A stretch of DNA of 64,000 nt from Zelopaecilomyces penicillatus. Taxonomy: Eukaryota; Ascomycota; Sordariomycetes; Hypocreales; Pseudodiploosporaceae. The notes beneath the pieces are model-generated. The model did no database searches. It was not told the DNA's origin and was given only the letters and a program-made list of their open reading frames with translations. Location: positions 2,542,001 to 2,606,000 of the forward strand of contig VCCP01000001.1 in NCBI GenBank assembly GCA_005765155.1, read 5' to 3'. Made by a program: the position numbers and the translations under genes. Shown here one piece after another: positions 56,696 to 64,000 of the stretch; the stretch's first letter is position 1; each line of letters opens with the position of its first letter.

Positions 56696-57919
56696 AGTTC
56701 AGCTGACATATACACTGGTCTTGTTTTTCTTGTCTACAGAGTGACAGATCTAGCTGGTCGGGTCATCTTTCAGTTGGACGTGTATCTGTATTCCCATTTG
56801 AGATGGGACAGGCTGTAAGCATCCATATGTAAACGTGTATGTTGTGTTTTTGTGGCTCCTAATACAATTGAACAATGCGGGTATCTGCATTGACCATGCC
56901 ACGCGATCTCTCCACCCCCGTAACAACGTGTTCACCTCGGAATAGATGACGTGTGGAGTAATAGAAACTTTCGTTTGCTATAGGTATTTATTTCATATAG
57001 AGAGCAGGCTGTTATTGTGTAAATCACAATGCCTTTGGACCAAGCTAAGAGAAGACGCCCCAAGCCGTCAAATCTCCAGTCATTCATCCTCCTTGCGGGA
57101 GCTGATTCGTTACACGCTACTGTGCTTCTCACATTCTCCATTCAAACAGCTATCACTGTCAAAAATGATCTTTCCTCGTGATCTTACAGCCCTAATATGG
57201 GAAGAAGGCCGAGGGTATTTGCCCTAGACAGTTGTCAAAGGAGAGGATTGCGGATAGTTTACACCTGTTCGGTGCTTGGCTGTTAACATGTGTGCTATAT
57301 CTACTCATTCTTCGAGAGCCATCCTTTTCAGCTTTGTTCTTTTGACTTCCATCACCAGATGCTACACACATTTCAAGCATCGTCTCTATATGCTGCTCAC
57401 GAAATAAAAGCTTCATTGCCCCCTCATCAGGTGCTACACGAAGGATCTGTCCAGCTTCACTCAGCTTCGTCTATTCCATCTTTGTCCTCATACACATTGT
57501 CTGCCCTTCGGATGACAGAATCTCGCAAAGTGTCATCACTCTCTCCATCGTTTTTGCTTCCTTCCTCTTCTTTGACGCTGCATCTGGGAAGAGGCTCCGG
57601 CACCCCCTGGTTTTGGCCCCTGGCACCTTCCTCGTCTTTCCCCCGTCTCCCCTATTGGATGTTGTTGCGATAACCATTGCAGATTCGCAACACGCTTTCC
57701 CTCAAACTTGCAGAAACTTGACTCTCGCTGACTCCGTGAAAGACGCACCTGCTGTTCAGCGCCTGGCCCAGTAGGTAGTTAGCCATCGAAAGAGCTGGCG
57801 ACGTTCAGTTTGCTTGACTGGGAATATTCTCAATTTCTCTTCTCCGCCATCCGTCTTGCATACACTCCTGGTTCCTCTTCCAAACTGCTCCCACAGTGGC
57901 TCTCGGCCATCGCCAGTGG

Positions 57920-57934
57920 AAAAAAAAAAAAAAA
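57920..57934 (+). repeat. A15 homopolymer
   Basis: Fifteen consecutive A within the leader-like region of the 58460 gene. Confidence 0.8.
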
Positions 57935-58459
57935 GTGTCAGAATTCGCCCTACCTGTGTTTACTCTCTCGTCCGCTGCCTGTCTTTCAATACCCCAATTG
58001 GAAGAGCCTGGTCTAGGCTTTGTATGCATACCAGTTGCTGCTTGCTCTCTCTCTGGCAGCTGTTGGTAAGTCTGGCAATTTCTTTCCTCAATATTCCTCC
58101 GGCGCTCGCCCTCACTTCACTTCCCCTTCACATTTGGCCTCCAAGTCTTGGAGCCCCGGACAGCTCTCTACGCGTTTGTACTAGTCGAGGCCATTTTCTC
58201 TTGTGTTGCTTGGGCTGCTCCGCTTTCAGCAGCCTTGACCTGCACTACACGGGTGCTTTTTTTTGACAGCCTCGACATGCTCCTAATCATCGCAACTGGT
58301 CGCTTGTCTTCCAGCTATCCCTATACATATTCCTTGGCCGTTTCCCAGTCACGAGTTTCGCAACGGCGTCTTACTCGGACGAATTTTCTTGTGTAAAACT
58401 ACGTGTGGAGCCACACTTTCTGTTTTTTTTTTGCATTGCCCTTTGCGGGCGTTATCAGC

Positions 58460-61400
58460 ATGGTCATGACCCGGTCGAAACGAGCAAAGCGGGTGCTCCG
58501 CTGCCTGTCCATCTCCCAGCACGAAGACGAGATGCTTAGCCATTCGACTACTCCGCTCATTAGATATAATTTGCTGCACAACTACCACCGCTGTCGACAG
58601 GTTTCGATAGATCTCGCAGAACCAACTGACATGGCTCTCAATACCATCTCCTATACTCTGCTTCCCCAGTTTCTCAAATCTCAAGTAGATGCGCAGAAGA
58701 TCGCTGACGGCAGTAGACGTTGGTCACAGATTGTCCCCATCTTGACCTTCATTCAAGCCAATTTGAGAAGATTTGGCACATCGCGCGGGTTTCCTACCTT
58801 GTTTCTCTGGTACTCTCGCGAGAATCATCGCTCTTATTTCTTCTTTGCCTTTGTCGAAAACAGAATGGCTTCCAAAACCTATTCATCTCGTGAACTCTTG
58901 CGTATGAGACAAATCCCAGCCGGGAAAGAGTTGTACAATCAACTCCACGAGAGGCTGCAAAAGGATTTAGAACTAGGTATACACCCTGTTTCCTTATTCC
59001 TCTCTCAACTACGTGGCCCCATTCATGAGCTGACCCTCATCTAAACAGGGGAAATTTTCCGGATGCCTCTTGACGGTTCTCTGCCCCTTATCAAGGAGGA
59101 AAGTCCGGATGCCTTTGAGGACTTGATCCAGCATCCTCCACCCGATCATCCGGCGCCCCGTCAGCTAGACGGCACAGATTCCGATTGGAAGTATCGGGGT
59201 CGGACTGATTCCGAACATACTGAAACCCAGCCGATTTCAGCGCCAACCGGCTTGGTGGCTCAGAAAGATGAAGGATTCCAGAAATTTTACAAGGCCGTTG
59301 TATCTCCAACACATGTTCGTGTCACAGCTGGAGGTCGAATTGTTCCCAATATCAGAGGATCTTCTTCACCCACGACAAAATGGATCAAAGACAAAATTCC
59401 AGGCGATGGCACATTTACCAGCCGCCCCCCTAGCCGTGATCCACTGAACCCAGCAACGTACCCAGTTCCACAAGCGTTTGCGCCTTTTCCTCATATGTTT
59501 CCGGGTTTTGTGCCTGGTATGCCTCCCGGTTTCCCTCCTGGAGCGCAGCCCTTTCCCTTGATGCCTTGGCACATGGGCCTCAGCATTGGCGGAAGTTTTG
59601 CTATGCCGCCTTATTCTCTAGGTCAAATCCCAGCGGGAAAAACTATACCCCCGAATTTGTCGAAGAGTGATAAGCAAAGCGATAATGGAGCCTCGGGAAC
59701 TCCAGTGGCAGTTCGAGTGTCACCTCCTGATCAGTTTGATCATGCAAGGCCGTTTTTTTACAATGGACAATGGGTTATGCCACCAAGTGCACCTTTTTAT
59801 CCCTATGGTATGCCTCCTGCTCAAGGCTTCCCTGCTCCGCCAATGATAGCACCATTGGCGGCCGCCCATCGATTTGGCATGCCTCCTCATATGGTGCATC
59901 CACAAGCCCGAAAACCTGACCAAACAGCACCAGCTCAAGCACCAAGCGCATCGTCCCCGCCACTGTCCAATGTACCAAATGCAAACACCCCTTCCAATCC
60001 CCCCATATCTTCCATTCGACCTAGCGAGATTACTAAAAAGCAAATCGATGTGCTCAGGGGATCTCTAAAATACCTTGAGAATCAACTTCAATTCAACAAA
60101 CACCAAATTGATGAGAAGGGTATGGAACATCAAGCGCAGTTGGTACGGCAACAAATTGGACAATTTGAGAAAACTCTTGAATCTCAGATAAGCTTTGAGG
60201 AGGCCCACTATCCAAGGCATGAGAGAAAAGAGGATATGAGTGGTTCGACATCTTCTCAGGACTATACGCAGCCCAAATCACCTGCCGTTGCTGAAAATGA
60301 AACCGGGCACGCTTCCCATGGGACGTCTGGTAACTCACAAGACGAAGCTGTTAATTTGCGAGCAGACAGAAGCAAAGCCATCAAAGAGGCTAGTGTTCTT
60401 CGTCAGGGAAATGTTAATCCAACGAATCCCTCCTCTACTTTCTCCACAGTGAAATTGGTTCGGGATCCTCTCGTGGAAAAGAAGGTGGTCAGAAAGGCAT
60501 CTTCACTGCCGGTCACAGCTGCTTTGGCTCCACCGTTTCAACCACGTGCAGATACTGCCACGTTAGCAGCAAAAAGTACGGACTCATACTTAGACTCTAT
60601 TGCGTCTCGAGTTGAAGGAACTCGTCAATTGAAAGGCGCTGGTGTAGACCACAAAGCTTGTGCTACATTCTCTGGTCACAGCTCATTGATATCTGGCGAT
60701 GAAACAGGCGAAATTCCAGGACCCTGTCTTGTTGGGAAGCTTCCTTATGGCATGAACTCAAAGCTCGCGATAGACACTGATTACATCTATCCAAGGGGAC
60801 TAACAGAAGATGAACTTCGTGCTCGTCACATGTTTTGGGGGAAAACGCCTCGCGATCTTCAAAAAGGGTTGCCCAAATTCGATGGCAAGGACTTTTATCC
60901 TCCCTCGCCTAGTAATGATCGGCATTCTGAGGCTGCTTCTGACTCTAGCATCTCGAGACATTCGCACGCTGTAGGAATGACCGGAGTTGAGTACAGTGCA
61001 ACCAGGCCAAGAATTGAGGCCGATCCCTTTCAGTCAATCGGACTTGCTGGTCCTAGGTTTACTCGGAATAGATCAGGTCCTAACACCCAGTCCGAGTTTC
61101 TTCCGCAATCTGAACCTTCAACAGCAGGTAGTGTGTCATCCGAATTGCAACGCCCAGGCTCCTGTGCAACCCAGGTTGGACGTAACTATGGCGAGTTCCG
61201 AAAAGCTATGGGAAAGCCCGCTTCCTCCTCTGCTGTTTCTTTTTCGTCATTGGAGAGCCCAAAAACAAGGTCTCCTTCAAATGAGCTCGATGAGGTTGGA
61301 GAAGACAAGGGCTTGATCTTCAAGGGCCGCAAATATATGAACCGAAATGGGTGAGTGGCAAGGCTTGTCTTCTTTTATTTGTACTAAAATCTCGAACAGT

Positions 61401-61721
61401 GTAAAGTCCCGAAACGAGATTTGGCAGAACATGATGAAGCGAGGCGTATCAAGTGCCAATGCTGTTCCAGGAACCGTCTCGTCGATGACGGCGCAAGGTG
61501 TGCTCCCCAATTATGCAGGCTATGCTACTGCCTCGCTCACACCAAAAATTGCCAATACCACCGTTTCTCCAAAGAATTCTGCAACTAAGCAAGGTGATGC
61601 TGCAGCAGCATCCCCAGGGGTTGAAAGACGTCCAGAGAATCAACCGCCCAATGACATTGGCCCAAATAATACAGTGAAGCATGCAAATATGGAACACAGC
61701 TCCAATTTCAGAGTGTCTTGA
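58460..61721 (+). CDS. Large Pro/Met-rich, coiled-coil protein, conserved-type but unknown
   Basis: Exons 58460-58976, 59049-61350 and 61400-61721 join in frame to 1046 residues. Another in-frame ATG lies two codons downstream. The N-terminal part (about 25-172) is a compact mixed region containing LIRYNLLHNYHRCRQ, FLWYSRENHRSYFFFAF and SSRELLRMRQIPAGKELY. Residues about 312-462 are Pro/Met/Gly/Phe-rich low complexity, typical of condensate-forming or RNA-associated proteins. A coiled coil spans about 497-559 (KYLENQLQFNKHQIDEKGME). A later conserved-looking block reads LTEDELRARHMFWGKTPRDL and KFDGKDFYPPSP. No family name is known to me. Candidate roles are RNA-granule or transcription scaffold, as inference only. 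The leader upstream of 58460 is CT-rich, and an additional 5' exon cannot be excluded. Confidence 0.82.
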
Positions 61722-63494
61722 AGGATTGATTCTATTCAAAATCACAGTTTGAGTTCATGCAAAAAGCTCTAGTGAGAGCATCCATTATTGATGACATACT
61801 TATACATTGCATGAGTACCAACCATGGAGATTAGCTGGTCATATTATTGATACACTTTGCTAAGACATATTGAAGAGCTATCTTAACATGACATTCGACC
61901 AGTGGCAGTATCTACTTATGGCAGGGTTGTTGTTGGGTTGCTTTTCTCGACGTTTACGCAGAAACCATTGTTATAGTACGGAATCTGTTAGTGTAATACG
62001 CTGGTGTTTTATTAGACTACTGAATGAGGTGCGGCATAAGTTACGCATTGCTCTACTTGTCTGCAGATTATTGCACCAGGAATCGTTTGATCGATGAGTC
62101 ATTGCTTGTCGAGCTCAATTGTTAGTATAGTCAGATTGAGAGGAATGTGAGGTGTGCGAAGACTCAACTCTGCATCGAATAAACTTTGTTGCCTTCATCC
62201 CTCGTAACAGATTACCGTGCTACTAGAGACGAGTGTAATCCGTTAATTCATGTGGAATTTCTGATGCATGTATACAACAGCTATCTTCTTGTTGATAATG
62301 GAACACTTCACATTGAGGTACGCAGAAGCACCTTGGAATTTAAACGAGTTCCGTCTTACCACTAAAGGTAGTGCGTGTTACTAGTCCGGGCGGCTATTCC
62401 AGAAATCGACATAGGATGTAGATCGTAGCAGATTACAATACTTGCAAATATTGAAGACAGTTTGAATATACAGTGCCAAACTGCTCGGGGTGGTGCGCTT
62501 GTGAGAGGGAACGAACCTTAAAAAGCGCGATGTAGTATAGTGGGGCACAGGTAATTCCGAGCCATTACAGTGTGTTATTTGGTAGGCGTAGGCTCGAAAT
62601 TACCTGAGATGGACTGTACGACTAATTAGCTGTTCCATGTCAAAGGCTAAAGAATTGTAATAATTACGCAATCTCCGGGTGCAACGAGTAACAGAAGAAA
62701 TGTCAGCAGGCACGCAGTCGGTTCAATACGATAGGTCCATGGCGAATATTTTGCCGTTCATTGTCTTTCGAGCTGTGCAATACTCTTCTCCAATTCGCTG
62801 AAAGAGGTATTACCGGTGGTTGGTAAGAGGCCTTGCCTGTGTGGTTGTAATTGATGACACATTTGGGCGGAAAGATAGCTTCGTCTTAGTCTTGTCTGCC
62901 TAAGGGATCGGGGCATCGGGGTTTGGCCAACCCGTCAATCGCATCTCGATGGGTAGTGCCGGAAACAGGTCGGGATATCCCCGTACCATTCTACCTTCCT
63001 GTACGGAGTAGAGTACTAGGTACCTACAAGGTAGATAAGCATGCACATATATCTAAGCCGTCTCAGCTTATCCCCCCTCCTGTTAGTTTTTAGACAAGGA
63101 ACTACTCAAAATGTGTTGGTTGCCCTGCATTTGAGCGGTTGAAATATACTGAACCAACAGTCGAAGGTAGGACTTCGGGGACTTTTGCGGGAATATGCGA
63201 TGCATGTGGTAGTATTCGTGTTGCACGTTCAGGTGCATCTAACAACCAGTCTGGGCTCATCAGTCGCCCAATTGCAAATGAGAATCTTTACTAGGGGCAA
63301 GAGTGCATAGCCTCGGATCGACAACCCATCACGATGAGGACCCATCTTCATCGAGGCAAATGACATGCATCAGCAGACGTATATCAATATTAGGTTGCGC
63401 CAAGCCCTTGGCTGGCTCAATCGAAGCAGGTTGAATGATCTTCAAGGGTTTTACATAAACTGAAAGTAACAGGTCCTATTATACAATTTTATCA
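61722..63494. other. Intergenic region before the Zn2Cys6 gene
   Basis: No supported gene in 1.8 kb. AT-rich 3' UTR-like sequence to about 62200, then unique sequence. It contains TAGGTACCTA (63018-63027) and a TACGGAGTA motif (63003-63011). Confidence 0.5.
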
Positions 63495-64000
63495 ATGTTC
63501 AGTACGTTTTATCAATCTAGCGAGGCTGCTGCAACTGCTGCACAAAACAACGCTGCCACAGCATGTTACATTTGTCGCTTCAAAAAAGTGGGTTGCCTAT
63601 CTCAGTATACACATTGGATTGACCAGCGCCCCAGCTGAACAAACCAAACTGATCTGATTCTTGTTCGCAGGTCAAATGCCCGAATGAGCGTCCAATATGC
63701 CGAAGATGCGAGGCGTCAAACATGGTTTGCCAATATCCCACTCCAAAAAGTACTTCGTCCGCAAGCAAAATAGACACTTTTGGGCAGGAGAAGGACACGA
63801 ATTCGGCACACCTGGACCCTGAATTCACTCCTGATCAGGAATGCGCATCTGCCGATTCACAAAGTCGGCCGGGTCCAGCTGGTGCGCAAATCCGTGAAGA
63901 ATCCGTCCACAACGATGTTACCCCGACTCAAATACAAGTCATGCATGGGCAAGGAGTCATGTATGACAATGCCAATGAGCTGTGCTGGACAAACGACGGA
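63495..64000 (+). CDS. Zn(II)2Cys6 transcription factor, N-terminal part only
   Basis: Exon 1 (63495-63587) encodes an Ala/Gln-rich start and ends CYICRFKK. Exon 2 begins at 63671 with VKCPNERPICRRCEAS and runs past the window edge. The spliced Cys pattern C-x2-C-x6-C-x5-C-x2-C-x6-C is the fungal binuclear zinc cluster that binds CGG-type sites. The intron splits the cluster between the two Lys-containing halves. The downstream part is acidic and Ser/Asp-rich. The middle-homology domain and regulatory target lie outside the window, so the function cannot be named. Confidence 0.9.

Larger units (their letters stand above)
53628..58459. other. Gene-poor region between the post-SET and Pro/Met-rich genes
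   Basis: Nearly 4.8 kb with one weak candidate gene (56037-56379 minus). Other open frames lack domains or splice context. Features are a T17 run (56679-56695), an A15 run (57920-57934) and, from about 57400, CT-rich sequence that looks like the promoter and leader of the 58460 gene. Confidence 0.5.

Noticed and set aside
1..64000. CRISPR array, bacterial operons or horizontally acquired cassette
   Set aside because: Genes are spliced eukaryotic genes, no spaced repeats exist, and no stretch shows foreign codon use that I could support by eye.

Overview
The window is nuclear DNA of a filamentous ascomycete (Pezizomycotina; probably Sordariomycetes and most likely Hypocreales, the order being inferred from how the proteins look rather than from a search). 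The evidence is short GT-AG introns of about 50-190 nt with CTRAY-type branch points, CT-rich leaders in front of start codons, and single-copy eukaryotic housekeeping genes on both strands without operons. No tRNA, rRNA, CRISPR array or intact transposon was found.

Left block (1-8.3 kb): an mRNA-export adaptor of the Yra1/ALY family with an unusually long internal intron, a p23/Sba1 Hsp90 co-chaperone on the minus strand with a 21-nt micro-exon, and the ESCRT-III subunit Vps24. Middle block (8.3-28.7 kb): about 20 kb with only one convincing gene, a 156-codon Ser-rich protein at 18.5 kb behind an ATG-free leader. This desert holds microsatellites, an ORF-free AT-rich patch with a decayed direct repeat (22.6-24.1 kb) and a dense cluster of GTAC motifs (26.5-27.3 kb).

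Right block (28.7-64 kb): a 1616-residue WD40/alpha-solenoid scaffold; the PIG-H subunit of GPI-anchor synthesis; the Deg1/Pus3 tRNA pseudouridine synthase with a likely mitochondrial presequence; an atypical Rho-type GTPase whose first intron cannot be spliced by normal rules; Pol III subunit Rpc17; a PRPP synthetase with the Prs1-type insertion; a PARP-E2 ubiquitin-conjugating fusion of 1233 residues; a fungal type II membrane protein of unknown function; a truncated SET/post-SET protein; a large unknown Pro/Met-rich protein; and the first part of a Zn2Cys6 transcription factor that runs off the right edge. Gene pairs GPI15/DEG1, Rho/RPC17, PRS1/PARP-E2 and the membrane protein/post-SET gene are convergent; DEG1/Rho and p23/VPS24 are divergent.

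The genes do not form one pathway. RNA metabolism (Yra1, Deg1, Rpc17) and protein-fate functions (p23, Vps24, PARP-E2) recur, but this is ordinary fungal gene order, not a cluster. The most informative observations are the long Yra1 intron, the PARP-E2 fusion, the damaged or non-canonical Rho gene, the dual-start Deg1 and the gene desert. All exon boundaries were placed by eye from splice signals and reading-frame continuity.
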